DNA from: Thermohalobaculum sp039184865
GTDB taxonomy: Bacteria > Pseudomonadota > Alphaproteobacteria > Rhodobacterales > Rhodobacteraceae
DNA: 64,000 nt
Reading direction: 5' to 3'
NCBI GenBank assembly: GCA_039184865.1
Contig: JBCDAV010000017.1
Span: 31,327 to 95,326, forward strand
Notes under the pieces: model-generated
The model's database searches: none
What the model saw: the letters and a program-made list of their open reading frames with translations, nothing else
What the model was told of the DNA's origin: nothing
Position numbers and translations under genes: made by a program
In this document: piece by piece, positions 16,207 through 24,832 of the stretch
How positions within the stretch are numbered: position 1 is the first letter of the stretch
Layout: every line of letters starts with the position of its first letter

Positions 16207-17325
16207 ATGACCAAAGCAATCGACCGTCGTCAGATCCTCGGCTCCGCCGCCACCGCCGGAGCGGCAGCCCTGGCGACGCCCGCGATCGCGCAGGGCGCGC
16301 CGCGCAAGCTGTCGCTGGTCACGAGCTGGCCGAGGAAGTCCCTGATCCTGCCGCAGTCGGCCGAGCGGGTCGCCAACACGATCACGCAGCTCACGAACGG
16401 TCAGATCGAATTCGAGATCTTCCATTCCGGCGAAAAGGTCGAGCCGTTCGAGGTGCAGGACGCCGTCGGGAACGGCGTCGCCGATTGCTACCACTCGGTC
16501 GAGCAGTACTTCATCAAGAAACACCCGGCATTCGTCTTCTTCTCGGCGGTGCCCTTCGGACTGGTCGCGCACGAGATGTCGGGTTGGCTGAAGTTCGGCG
16601 GCGGGCAGGAGTTCTGGGACGAACTTTCCGGCGCATTCGGCGTGCGCGCGCTGATGGCCGGAAGTCCCGGCGCCCAGATGGGCGGCTGGTTCCCAAAACC
16701 GATCAACACCACCGCGGATTTCGAGGGGATCAAGTTCCGGATCCCGGGTGCAGCGGGCAAGGTATATGCGGCAGCCGGTGTCGACACCGTGAACCTGCCG
16801 GGGTCGCAGCTTGTCGAGGCCCTGTTCGGCGGCGACATTCAGGCGGTCGAGTGGATCGGCCCCTATCTCGATCTCGACTACGGCTTCGTGAAGCTTCTGC
16901 CCCACTACATGTATCCGGGCTGGCACGATCCCGGCGGCATTCGGTCCTTCGGGATCAACGCGGCGTTGTTCGCGCAGCTTTCGCCGACGGAGCAGGCGGT
17001 CTTCGAACTCGCCGCAGCCCGCGAAAATACGTTGCTCGAAGCCGAATTGAACAAGCTCAACGGCGAGTCCGTGGTGTCGATGAAGCGCGAGTACGGCGCT
17101 CAGGTCCACAAGTTCCCCGATGATTTTCTGAAGGAACTGTTCCGGCTGTCGACCGAAACCTTCGACGAGACCGCCGCCCACGACAACCTCGCCGGGCGCA
17201 TCCACAAGAGCTACTTCGCCTATCGCGACACGGTCGCCGAATACGCTGCGGTCAGTTCTTCGGCGTATCTGGAAGCCCGGAACACCGCGCTCGCGCTGAA
17301 CAAGGTCTCTCGCTACGACGATTGA
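16207..17325 (+). CDS. TRAP transporter substrate-binding protein (TakP-like), second copy
   Basis: A 372-residue paralogue of the preceding gene, starting 12 bases after it. It also has a twin-arginine type signal (IDRRQILGSAATAGAAALA, cleavage near AIAQ). Shared landmarks are LVTSWPRKSLILP, VEQYFIKKHPAF, GAQMGGWFPKPI and AVEWIGPYLDLDYG. It differs clearly in ligand-facing regions, so the two may bind different acids. GAGGAGGCCGGGCG precedes the ATG. The DctQ and DctM subunits must be encoded elsewhere. Confidence 0.9.
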   Translation: MTKAIDRRQILGSAATAGAAALATPAIAQGAPRKLSLVTSWPRKSLILPQSAERVANTITQLTNGQIEFEIFHSGEKVEPFEVQDAVGNGVADCYHSVEQYFIKKHPAFVFFSAVPFGLVAHEMSGWLKFGGGQEFWDELSGAFGVRALMAGSPGAQMGGWFPKPINTTADFEGIKFRIPGAAGKVYAAAGVDTVNLPGSQLVEALFGGDIQAVEWIGPYLDLDYGFVKLLPHYMYPGWHDPGGIRSFGINAALFAQLSPTEQAVFELAAARENTLLEAELNKLNGESVVSMKREYGAQVHKFPDDFLKELFRLSTETFDETAAHDNLAGRIHKSYFAYRDTVAEYAAVSSSAYLEARNTALALNKVSRYDD

Positions 17326-17360
17326 GGCAAAACGGGTCTAGCTCACGCAGGGGAGCCGCC

Positions 17361-17966
17361 ATGACGCGCCGGGTCAGCGATGTTGCATTCACTGACGCCG
17401 TGAAGGCGCGGCAGGAGCGGTTGGGCTCGCGCGCGGAGCAGGATCGGCGCGACTTTCAGGATCGCGTTACCCCGCAGCTTGCAGACTTCCTCGCCAAGCG
17501 CACGAGCTTCTATCTGGCGACCACATCAGAGACCGGACACCCGTACATCCAGCATCGCGGCGGGCCAGCAGGATTTCTCAAGGTTCTGGATGACCAGACG
17601 CTGGCTTTCGCCGACTTCGCCGGGAACCGGCAGTACATCACGACCGGCAACCTCGAGGGCAACGACCGGGTCCATCTGTTTTTCATGGACTATGCGAACT
17701 CGAGCAGGATCAAGCTCTGGGGACGGGCGCGCGTTGTGGAAGACGACACGGAGTTGCTGATAAGCCTGCAGGACCAGCCTTATAGCGGGCGCCCCGAACG
17801 TGCTGTCGTGATCACGCTCGAGGCCTGGGACGTCAATTGCCCGCAGCACATTCCTTCCCTCTATTCCGAGGAGACGATCCGGCTTGTCACCCGGAAGCTG
17901 AGCATGCGCATCGCGGAACTCGAGGCGGAAAATGCGGAACTCAAGCAATGGATCGGCAAGCCCTGA
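17361..17966 (+). CDS. Pyridoxamine 5'-phosphate oxidase family flavin-binding protein
   Basis: A 201-residue split-barrel protein. The core is LAKRTSFYLATTSETGHPYI, HRGGPAGFLKVLDDQTLAFA and SSRIKLWGRARVVEDD, which bind FMN in this family. A helical C-terminal tail (LSMRIAELEAENAELKQWIG) looks like a short coiled coil. Such proteins reduce or sense small molecules; this is not PdxH itself. GGGAG lies six bases before the ATG. It starts 35 bases after the second TRAP gene and may be co-transcribed. Confidence 0.85.
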   Translation: MTRRVSDVAFTDAVKARQERLGSRAEQDRRDFQDRVTPQLADFLAKRTSFYLATTSETGHPYIQHRGGPAGFLKVLDDQTLAFADFAGNRQYITTGNLEGNDRVHLFFMDYANSSRIKLWGRARVVEDDTELLISLQDQPYSGRPERAVVITLEAWDVNCPQHIPSLYSEETIRLVTRKLSMRIAELEAENAELKQWIGKP

Positions 17967-18082
17967 TCCGGTCCCGGCGCCACGCTGACCCTTGGAATAT
18001 CAGATGCGCGCTTGACCCGGGCGATCCGCCGCGCCCATCTGCCTCCTGACCTCGTCAAGACCGCACAGGACCAGACACGACC

Positions 18083-18757
18083 ATGGATGTCATCGACGCA
18101 ATTCTGAACCGCAAATCGATCCGCGCCTTTACCGATCAGGAGGTGTCGAAGGAACTCGTCGAAGAAGTTCTGACGATCGCACAGCGCTCGCCCAGCGGCA
18201 CCAACACGCAGCCCTGGCACACTTATGTCTGCACCGGCGAGGTTCGCGATGCGATCGTCAGGGATACGCTGGAACTGGTGGAAAGTGGTGCGGCTGACAG
18301 CTACGAGGCGCTCAACTACTACCCGGATCGCTGGAAGGATGTGCACCGCGACCGTCGGCGCGGCATCGGTTGGATGCTTTACGGGTCGCTCGGCATCCAG
18401 AAAGGCGACCGCGAGGCTGCCGCGAAGCAGGCCGCGCGCAACTTCATGTTCTTCGACGCGCCCGTCGGGATCTTCGTCACCATCGACGGATACCTGTTGG
18501 ACGGGTCGTTTGCCGACGCCGGGATGTATATCCAGACGATCATGCTGGCCGCGCGCGGCAAGGGTCTGGAAACCTGCCCGCAAGCGGCGTGGATCCCGTT
18601 TCAGGGACCGCTGCGCAGGCATCTCGGCATCCCGGAAGACGAGAAACTGGTGAGCGGCATGTCCTTGGGATACGCGAACTGGGACGCAGTGGAGAACGGT
18701 ATCGTCTCGGAGCGCGAAGAGTTCGAAAGTGTCGTCAATTGGCGCGGGTTCAACTGA
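18083..18757 (+). CDS. Nitroreductase family protein
   Basis: A 224-residue FMN-dependent oxidoreductase. It opens DVIDAILNRKSIRAFTDQEV, with SPSGTNTQPWHTYV as the flavin-binding segment. MYIQTIMLAARGKGLETCPQ and MSLGYANWDAVENG close the fold, close to the NfsB/nitrobenzoate-reductase branch. It would act as a homodimer with NAD(P)H. The physiological substrate is unknown; relatives reduce nitro groups, quinones or enones. It is transcribed towards the convergent acetyltransferase gene. Confidence 0.9.
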   Translation: MDVIDAILNRKSIRAFTDQEVSKELVEEVLTIAQRSPSGTNTQPWHTYVCTGEVRDAIVRDTLELVESGAADSYEALNYYPDRWKDVHRDRRRGIGWMLYGSLGIQKGDREAAAKQAARNFMFFDAPVGIFVTIDGYLLDGSFADAGMYIQTIMLAARGKGLETCPQAAWIPFQGPLRRHLGIPEDEKLVSGMSLGYANWDAVENGIVSEREEFESVVNWRGFN

Positions 18758-18781
18758 CCGCTTGGCGCGACAGTCGCTGCC

Positions 18782-19252
18782 TCAGCCCCGCGCGATCGTC
18801 CGACGATAGAGAATGAACGGCGGCAGACCGGAGTCGCGCGTCGCGAGACCGGTTTCGATAAATCCTGCTTTGACGGCAATGCGTCGTGAGGCGAAGTTTT
18901 CGCGGGCAATGCGGGCATCGATGATGTTGAAACGATCAGAATCCGCTGCTGCGAGGGCGTCGCGCACGATCCTGGAACCGATCCCGCGGCCCTGACAGAA
19001 GGGTGCGACGAACCACGACATCAACTGCCCGGAGATCTTCACGCCGCCCAGGACGCGCCCCGATGGTTCGTCGACCGCGATCCGGCGATAAACACCCTGC
19101 CCGACCGGTCTCGTCCACTGTTTGATCGCTTCGCCGGGCGCGACACGGACACCGGCATAGAGGTCCTGCCGCAACCCGTCCTCGGTCAGCAGATCGACGA
19201 GTTCAGACGCCATGTTCTCCGTGAACGGCATCAGTCGCAAATCCGGAAGCAT
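18782..19252 (-). CDS. GNAT family acetyltransferase
   Basis: A 156-residue single-domain GNAT protein. Core features are AVDEPSGRVLGGVKI, the acetyl-CoA loop FCQGRGIGSRIVRDAL and NFASRRIAVKAGFIETG. The acceptor is unknown. I placed the start at MLPDLRLMPF because family alignment begins there. A start at 19333 would overlap the upstream isomerase gene by 29 bases and add an unconserved stretch. No clear ribosome site decides between them. Confidence 0.82.
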   Translation of the reverse strand: MLPDLRLMPFTENMASELVDLLTEDGLRQDLYAGVRVAPGEAIKQWTRPVGQGVYRRIAVDEPSGRVLGGVKISGQLMSWFVAPFCQGRGIGSRIVRDALAAADSDRFNIIDARIARENFASRRIAVKAGFIETGLATRDSGLPPFILYRRTIARG

Positions 19253-19304
19253 CGCGGACTGCGTTTCGTGCGAATGCTGATCTGAGGAGCATTCCGGCAC
19301 TGTC

Positions 19305-19697
19305 CTAGCTTGCTTTGGCCCGCAGGTGCTCATGGATCGTGTTGTAGCGCTTCAAGGACGTCACCGGGTCCAGTTCGGCCATATCGAGGCTGAGCGCCAG
19401 TGGCTGCGATACACGCGCTTTCAGGAACGCCTCGGCGGCTTTGTAGATCGCGTCGGCAGCCGCCTCGCGGACGCTTTCCGTACGACCGGCGCCGACCTTG
19501 CAGATCATGTTGACATAGCCGTAAGCGGGATCGCCATCGGCGATGACGTAAGTATGGGACGCAAATGCGCGCACCCGGATGCCGCCGAGTGGAAAGATCC
19601 CGGTCTCGAGCATCGCGTCGCGCATCGATGCGCAGAACGCCGCCATGTCCACCGTGTCCTCGAGATTGTCGGAATACTCGACTGTCAGATGCGGCAT
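19305..19697 (-). CDS. hpaF: 5-carboxymethyl-2-hydroxymuconate Delta-isomerase (CHMI)
   Basis: A 130-residue tautomerase-superfamily protein. After removal of Met, Pro1 of PHLTVEYSDNLED is the expected general base. GGIRVRAFASHTYVIADG and GRTESVREAAADAIYKAAE are characteristic of CHMI. In the homoprotocatechuate pathway it follows ring cleavage. Here its only pathway-like neighbour is the divergent FAH-family gene; no HpaD, HpaE or HpaH is present, so it may serve another meta-cleavage route. Confidence 0.85.
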   Translation of the reverse strand: MPHLTVEYSDNLEDTVDMAAFCASMRDAMLETGIFPLGGIRVRAFASHTYVIADGDPAYGYVNMICKVGAGRTESVREAAADAIYKAAEAFLKARVSQPLALSLDMAELDPVTSLKRYNTIHEHLRAKAS

Positions 19698-19775
19698 CGC
19701 GCGCTCCCGGTTGACCCTCTCCCTGCCCCCTGTCACTACGGCGCTTACGCGACCCGGGCAAGGGAGGGACCTGTC

Positions 19776-20633
19776 ATGCGTCTGATCACCTTCACCACCG
19801 ACGAGGGCCATCGGGTCGGTGCCGTCGACGATGATCGGGTGTTCGACCTGAGCGCGCGTATCCGGGCGCCGGGCATGCGCTGGATGTTTCAGGGTGACAT
19901 GCTCGCGAAGGCCGAAGAGGCCATGAAAGGAGATGCGGACTTCAAGCTGGATGAAGTGACCCTGGCGCTGCCGGTGGTTCAACCGCCCAAGATCATCTGC
20001 GTCGGTGTGAACTACATGAACCGCAACGAGGAGTACAAGGACGGGCAGGAGGCGCCGAAGAACCCTTCGCTGTTCATGCGCACGCCGCTCTCGTTCTCGC
20101 CACACGATACACCGGTTTTCATGCCACCCGAGAGCGAGCAATTCGACTATGAGGGCGAGATCGTTCTGGTCATCGGCAAACCCGGCCGGCGTATTCCTCA
20201 GGAAACCGCGCACGAGCATATCGGCGGGCTGACCATCATGAACGAGGGGTCGGTGCGGGACTGGCTGCGCCACGCCAAGTTCAACGTCACGCAGGGCAAG
20301 AACTTCGACCGCTCCGGCGGGCTCGGTCCGTGGATCGAGACAGATCCGCAGGTCGACATGACCGACATGACCGTCACCACGCGGGTCAATGGAGAGGAGC
20401 GCCAGCACGACACCACGGCCAACATGGCGTTCCCGTTCGCAAAGATCATCGAATACATCTCGACCTTCACGACCCTGCAGATCGGCGATATCATCGCTAC
20501 CGGGACGCCGACCGGCGCCGGCGCCCGGTTCGACCCGCCGAAATGGCTCGTGCCGGGCGATGTCGTCGAAGTGGAGGTTCAGGGGGTCGGGACCTTGCGG
20601 AATACTGTCGAGGCCGAACCGGTCTCGGCCTGA
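19776..20633 (+). CDS. Fumarylacetoacetate hydrolase family protein
   Basis: A 285-residue FAH-fold enzyme. The metal site shows in EQFDYEGEIVLVIGK (Glu residues) and in EGSVRDW, with the substrate loop PKIICVGVNYMNRNEEY. The C-terminal IIATGTPTGAGARFDPP is a strong family signature. Members cleave or decarboxylate 3-oxo and fumaryl acids; an HpaG-type role fits the divergent CHMI gene 78 bases away. GGGAGGG precedes the ATG. The exact substrate is uncertain. Confidence 0.88.
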   Translation: MRLITFTTDEGHRVGAVDDDRVFDLSARIRAPGMRWMFQGDMLAKAEEAMKGDADFKLDEVTLALPVVQPPKIICVGVNYMNRNEEYKDGQEAPKNPSLFMRTPLSFSPHDTPVFMPPESEQFDYEGEIVLVIGKPGRRIPQETAHEHIGGLTIMNEGSVRDWLRHAKFNVTQGKNFDRSGGLGPWIETDPQVDMTDMTVTTRVNGEERQHDTTANMAFPFAKIIEYISTFTTLQIGDIIATGTPTGAGARFDPPKWLVPGDVVEVEVQGVGTLRNTVEAEPVSA

Positions 20634-20664
20634 CCTCGCGCAACGATTGGGAGCATTGCCGGAC

Positions 20665-21180
20665 ATGGGCCTGATGCCGTCTCTCGGCCAACGTACCATG
20701 AAGACCCTCGTCGGCGCGGTCATCGCTCTGGCCGTCGCGATTGCGGCGTTTCAGTTCGCACAATCAGTGTTTGGCGACCAGACGCGCTGGAAGGGCGGCG
20801 GGTTCGGGATGTACACTGAACCGCATCCGAACTCGCGGGTGGCCTGGCTGATCCTGACCGATCGGGACGGGACTGAGTATCGCCAGCGCCTGTGGCGCAC
20901 GCCGTCGAGCTACAGGGAGCAGGCGGACCGTCAGCCGGCGGAGATCAACGAAGCCATGTACGGCCTTGCGGAACTGGCGTACCGGCGCGCCGGCAGCGGC
21001 GATACGGCTCTGGACGCGGCGATGTTCGCGACCGCCGACAAGATCCCCTGGCAGGCAGGCCCGGACGGGCACCTTGTCGTGGAAGGCGGCACACCGCTGG
21101 AACCGGTATCGGCGCGGGTCGAGATCTACGAGTTGCGCTTCGACATCCATGACGGCGTGATACGGGCCGTCGCGAAATGA
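20665..21180 (+). CDS. Unknown single-pass protein, module copy 1 (small partner)
   Basis: A 171-residue protein I do not recognise. It has one N-terminal helix (about residues 13-33) and a soluble domain with an invariant block TRWKGGGFGMYTEPH, then WLILTDRDGTEYRQRLW. The paralogue at 22315 aligns from its first residue, which supports the start at 20665. The protein probably faces the periplasm. It overlaps the membrane-protein gene by ATGA, so the two are translationally coupled. The module follows the FAH-family gene after 31 bases. Confidence 0.75.
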   Translation: MGLMPSLGQRTMKTLVGAVIALAVAIAAFQFAQSVFGDQTRWKGGGFGMYTEPHPNSRVAWLILTDRDGTEYRQRLWRTPSSYREQADRQPAEINEAMYGLAELAYRRAGSGDTALDAAMFATADKIPWQAGPDGHLVVEGGTPLEPVSARVEIYELRFDIHDGVIRAVAK

Positions 21181-22085
21181 CCGGGGTCCAGGCAGTTTCG
21201 CGTCTGCCCATGACCGGGCTGGAAGCGATTTCGGAGAAGTCGTCGCACGCCTGGCTCGCGGTCTTCACGGCGATCGTCTGTGCGCATCTGATCGGGACCC
21301 CGCATATCGAGCCGATCGAACGCTGGACGGCGATCGCCTGTTTCCTCTGCGCCCTGCCATTGGCGCAGGGACCGGCCGGGCGCGTTCTTCAGATCCTCGG
21401 AGCCGTTCTGCTGGTCCGGATGCTCGTCGTGGACTGGATCCTGTTCGCGAACCACGGCTTTCTGATCACCTATTTCTCGCTGTTCTTTGCGGTCTGCGCC
21501 GTGACGCGCGCGGACTTCTGGAGCCACGGAGCAATGTTCTCACGAACGATGCTGGCGCTCCTGATGGGGGCGGCGCTCCTGCACAAGCTGGTGTCGCCCT
21601 ACTACATGACCGGCAATCAGATCGCCGACATGCTGCTGCGTGGCGACGGGTATACCCAGATCCTCGCGACCGCGTATGACGGCATGGCCGATGTCCTTCT
21701 GGCCACGAAGACGGCGCTCTACGAACTTCTGAACGATTACAATCTGCAGCAGGTGGGCGGCTCGACGGAGCTGCCGGATCTCGGGTTGATCTTGCTGTTC
21801 GTGATCTACGGGATGACGGCGGTATCCGTCTTTGTGCAGGGTCTGCTCGAAGCCGCCTTGATCTGGCAGCGCTGGTTCGGCATCTGGCTGCATCGGCTGA
21901 TCTTCTGCTTCTCGCTGCTGGTCTACACGCTCAGGCCCGAGAACATCTTCCTGTCGATGAACCTGATGATGGGTTACGCGATGACCGACGAACGGGCAAA
22001 GGGTATGCGTCTGCCCTACATCATCGTCATCGCTTATCTGCTGATCAGCCATCTGACCGGGTTCCGCCCGTCACTGATCCGGTGA
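21177..22085 (+). CDS. Unknown polytopic membrane protein, module copy 1
   Basis: A 302-residue protein with about seven predicted transmembrane helices. Conserved signatures with the copy at 22824 are LFANHGFLI, ITRADFW-like, LHKLVSPY, VQGLLEAALIW, FGIWLHRLIF and FLSMNLMMGYA. The layout is faintly reminiscent of HTTM/vitamin-K-carboxylase-like membrane domains, but I see no decisive motif. The histidine and acidic residues in NHGF, LHKL and WLHRL could form a site. It is coupled by ATGA to the upstream single-pass protein, so the two probably form a complex. Confidence 0.75.
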   Translation: MTGVQAVSRLPMTGLEAISEKSSHAWLAVFTAIVCAHLIGTPHIEPIERWTAIACFLCALPLAQGPAGRVLQILGAVLLVRMLVVDWILFANHGFLITYFSLFFAVCAVTRADFWSHGAMFSRTMLALLMGAALLHKLVSPYYMTGNQIADMLLRGDGYTQILATAYDGMADVLLATKTALYELLNDYNLQQVGGSTELPDLGLILLFVIYGMTAVSVFVQGLLEAALIWQRWFGIWLHRLIFCFSLLVYTLRPENIFLSMNLMMGYAMTDERAKGMRLPYIIVIAYLLISHLTGFRPSLIR

Positions 22086-22314
22086 CGCGCCAGAGCTGCG
22101 TGTCGGTTCAGGCGTCCGGGCTCATCGCCTGCCTTCTCCCCGGCAAGATTCCAGATCGTTGTCCCAGGCCGCACAAACCGGAGTCGTCCCGGTTCATCGA
22201 ACCAAAACGAGTCTCGAATAGTTTCGACGCGCGGAAGCGACCGGGCTTCGGATGCAATCTAACGATGGTTTTGCGTTCGAAAAGTGTGGATGTTGCTGTT
22301 GACTGAGCGGACCC

Positions 22315-22827
22315 ATGTTTGACCCACCGGCACTCTCGGAACGCAGAATGACTTTCTTCGTTCGCGCGATCGTCCTCGTCGCGGACATCGTCGCCGTCGT
22401 GCAGTTCAGCCAATCCGTGTTTGGTCCCCAGACCCGCTGGAAGGGCGGCGGTTTCGGGATGTACACAGAACCGCACCCGTACCGACGCTTTGCGTGGCTG
22501 ATCCTGACCGACGAGACCGGTCAGGAGTACCGACAGAGGATCTGGCCACTGCCGCGGGAGATCCGCGACGCCGCCAGCGCGTCTGCCGATGGAGCGCTTG
22601 AAGACCTCAAACACCTCGAAACTCTGGCGTACCGGCGCGCGGCGTCTGGTGACGTGGCACTTGACCAAGCGATCCTCGACGCCGCCCGCAAGATCCCGTG
22701 GCAAGCGAACGGAGACAGCCTGACACCTGGTTCCGGAGAGCCGGTTAGCGAGACCCAGAGCCGCATAGAGGTTTACGAGGTTGCATACGATATCGGCGCA
22801 GGCGTCATTCAATCGGTTCCGAAATGA
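22315..22827 (+). CDS. Unknown single-pass protein, module copy 2 (small partner)
   Basis: A 170-residue paralogue of the protein at 20665. One N-terminal helix is followed by QTRWKGGGFGMYTEPHPY, WLILTDETGQEYRQRIW, TLAYRRAASGD and ARKIPWQA, all shared with copy 1. Differences cluster in the C-terminal third. It overlaps the next gene by ATGA exactly as in copy 1. Base composition upstream (22200-22314) is a little less GC-rich, which fits a promoter for this copy, though none is clear. Confidence 0.75.
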   Translation: MFDPPALSERRMTFFVRAIVLVADIVAVVQFSQSVFGPQTRWKGGGFGMYTEPHPYRRFAWLILTDETGQEYRQRIWPLPREIRDAASASADGALEDLKHLETLAYRRAASGDVALDQAILDAARKIPWQANGDSLTPGSGEPVSETQSRIEVYEVAYDIGAGVIQSVPK

Positions 22828-23732
22828 GCGTCGCGGCAGCTCCGGCGGTCTCCGCGAGAGACTGGCTCAAGGCCCTGACCGACAAGGCGCCGCGATTCTG
22901 GCTCGGACTGTTCACTGTTATCGTCTGCGTGCACCTCTACATCACGCCGCACGCCGACGCCCTGCTGAGGTGGGCTGCGATCATCTGCTTTGTTAGCGGT
23001 CTCGCTATGGCGGAGCGATTGCTCGGGCGCGCACTGCAAATTGCCGGGGCGATCATCGTCGTCGGCCTGTTGCTCGTCGATTGGATGCTGTTCGCGAACC
23101 ACGGTTTCCTGATCGCCTACTTCGCCGTGTTCTTTGCCGCCTGCGCCATCACGCGCGCGGATTTCTGGAAACAGGCCGTCTGGTTCACGCGGGCCATGAT
23201 GGCGCTCGTGATGGGGGCAGCACTCTGCCACAAACTGGTTTCGCCGTACTTCATGAACGGCAATCTGCTCGGCGAAATGCTGCTTTCGGGCCAGTTCTAC
23301 ACCCGGATCCTCAACCAGTTATACGGCGGGACAATCGACATCGTGGAGCGTACCCGCGAAGCACAGGCTCAGATTCATACGAATTACGATATTCAGAGCA
23401 CCATCGGCGCCGTGGACCTGCCGGAGATCGGCCTGTTTCTGCTCGTGGTGATCTACGCTATGACGATGGTCTCAGTGGTTGTTCAGGGCCTGCTCGAAGC
23501 CGCCCTGATCTGGCGCCGTTCCTTCGGGATCTGGCTACACCGCCTGATCTTCGGGTTTTCGGTCATGGTCTACAGCCTCACGGCGGAAAACGTGTTCCTG
23601 TCGATGAATCTGATGATGGGCTACGCGCTGACCGATGAGCATTCGCGGAGCATGCGCCTGCCCTACGTGATCTTCATTGCCTATCTTCTGATTTCACGCG
23701 TTCTGCTTTACCGGCCGGTGTTCCTTCACTGA
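22824..23732 (+). CDS. Unknown polytopic membrane protein, module copy 2
   Basis: A 302-residue paralogue of the protein at 21177, the same length. Near-identical segments are QGLLEAALIWRRSFGIWLHR and FLSMNLMMGYALTDEHS, with LCHKLVSPYFM and LFANHGFLIAYF. The most variable part is residues 150-200, between helices, and may be where the copies specialise. Function unknown. It converges on glpX, and CTGACC/GGTCAG at 23729-23749 could form a small shared hairpin over the two stops. Confidence 0.75.
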   Translation: MSVAAAPAVSARDWLKALTDKAPRFWLGLFTVIVCVHLYITPHADALLRWAAIICFVSGLAMAERLLGRALQIAGAIIVVGLLLVDWMLFANHGFLIAYFAVFFAACAITRADFWKQAVWFTRAMMALVMGAALCHKLVSPYFMNGNLLGEMLLSGQFYTRILNQLYGGTIDIVERTREAQAQIHTNYDIQSTIGAVDLPEIGLFLLVVIYAMTMVSVVVQGLLEAALIWRRSFGIWLHRLIFGFSVMVYSLTAENVFLSMNLMMGYALTDEHSRSMRLPYVIFIAYLLISRVLLYRPVFLH

Positions 23733-23745
23733 CCGGTCAAAAAGG

Positions 23746-24717
23746 TCAGAAGTTTCGCGTTTGATAGAGCATGCGGCGGACGGATCCGGTCTTGGACCGC
23801 ATCAGGATCGTCTCGGTCTCCAGATGTTCCCCGAGGCGGCGCGCGCCCTGAAGGATCGAGCCATTGGTCACGCCCGTCGCCGCAAAAATCACGTCGCCGC
23901 GGCACATCTCGTCGCGTGTGTACTTCGTGTTGAGATCCTCGATCCCGGCTTTCCGGGCACGACCGACCTCGTCGTCATTGCGGAACAGCAGCCTCCCCTG
24001 GATCTGGCCGCCCATGCATTTGAGAGCCGCTGCCGCGAGCACTCCCTCCGGTGCGCCACCCGAGCCCATGTACATGTCGATGCCCGTCTGCTCCGGTTCC
24101 GCGCAATGCATCACGCCGGCAACGTCGCCGTCGGTGATCAGGCGGATCGAACAGCCGGTCTCGCGCAATTCGTCGACCATCTCGGCGTGTCGCGGCCGTT
24201 CGAGAACGCAGACGGTGACGCCGTCCGCACCACATCCCTTGGCCTCGGCAAAGACACGGATGCGTTCGGTCGGCGGCATGTCCAGATCGACCAGACCTTC
24301 GGCATAGCCCGGCCCGATCGCCAGCTTGTCCATGTAGACATCTGGCGCGTGCAGCATCGAATAGCGCGGACCCATCGCGACGACTGTCAGCGCGTTCGGC
24401 ATCGCCTTCGCCGTGAGCGTCGTGCCTTCCAGCGGATCGAGCGCGATGTCGACTTCGATCCCGGCGCCGGTGCCAACCTCCTCGCCGATATAGAGCATCG
24501 GCGCTTCGTCGCGCTCGCCCTCTCCGATGACGACGGTTCCCTTGATCTCGAGCAGATTGAGTTGCGTGCGCATGGCCTCGACGGCGACGCGGTCGGCTTC
24601 CTTCTCATCACCGCGTCCGATCATGCGTGCCGCGGCAATCGCAGCAGCCTCGGAGACCCGGGCGAGACCCAGCGAGAGCATCCGGTCCTGAAAATCCAGC
24701 GAGCTGTCGGGTTCCAT
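23746..24717 (-). CDS. glpX: Class II fructose-1,6-bisphosphatase
   Basis: A 323-residue enzyme that dephosphorylates fructose 1,6-bisphosphate in gluconeogenesis. Signatures are GEGERDEAPMLYIGEEVG and DIALDPLEGTT, the metal-binding sites of the GlpX/SuhB-like fold, and MGSGGAPEGVLAAAALKCMG. Length fits the family. It lies 115 bases downstream of homoserine dehydrogenase, a gene order common in alphaproteobacteria. The gap 24718-24832 holds no gene. Confidence 0.95.
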   Translation of the reverse strand: MEPDSSLDFQDRMLSLGLARVSEAAAIAAARMIGRGDEKEADRVAVEAMRTQLNLLEIKGTVVIGEGERDEAPMLYIGEEVGTGAGIEVDIALDPLEGTTLTAKAMPNALTVVAMGPRYSMLHAPDVYMDKLAIGPGYAEGLVDLDMPPTERIRVFAEAKGCGADGVTVCVLERPRHAEMVDELRETGCSIRLITDGDVAGVMHCAEPEQTGIDMYMGSGGAPEGVLAAAALKCMGGQIQGRLLFRNDDEVGRARKAGIEDLNTKYTRDEMCRGDVIFAATGVTNGSILQGARRLGEHLETETILMRSKTGSVRRMLYQTRNF

Positions 24718-24832
24718 GATGTCTCCTCCGAATGGTCTTTTTGCTTATCGGTGTGCGCCCATTATCGCCGGAAGCGGCATCAGGCAAGCGGCGCGGCGAC
24801 TTTGGTCTCTGTCGTCCGGCTATGGCCCGATA

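Larger units (their letters stand above)
20665..23732 (+). repeat. Tandem duplication of a two-gene module
   Basis: Two consecutive copies, 20665-22085 and 22315-23732, each encode a 170-residue single-pass protein and a 302-residue membrane protein overlapping by ATGA. Protein similarity is high over full length, while the 229-base gap between copies (22086-22314) shows no gene I can support. Confidence 0.85.

Noticed and set aside
23729..23749. CTGACC/GGTCAG inverted repeat between the convergent module copy 2 and glpX
   Set aside because: Only six base pairs with a nine-base loop overlapping both stop codons; noted with the gene but not called as a terminator.
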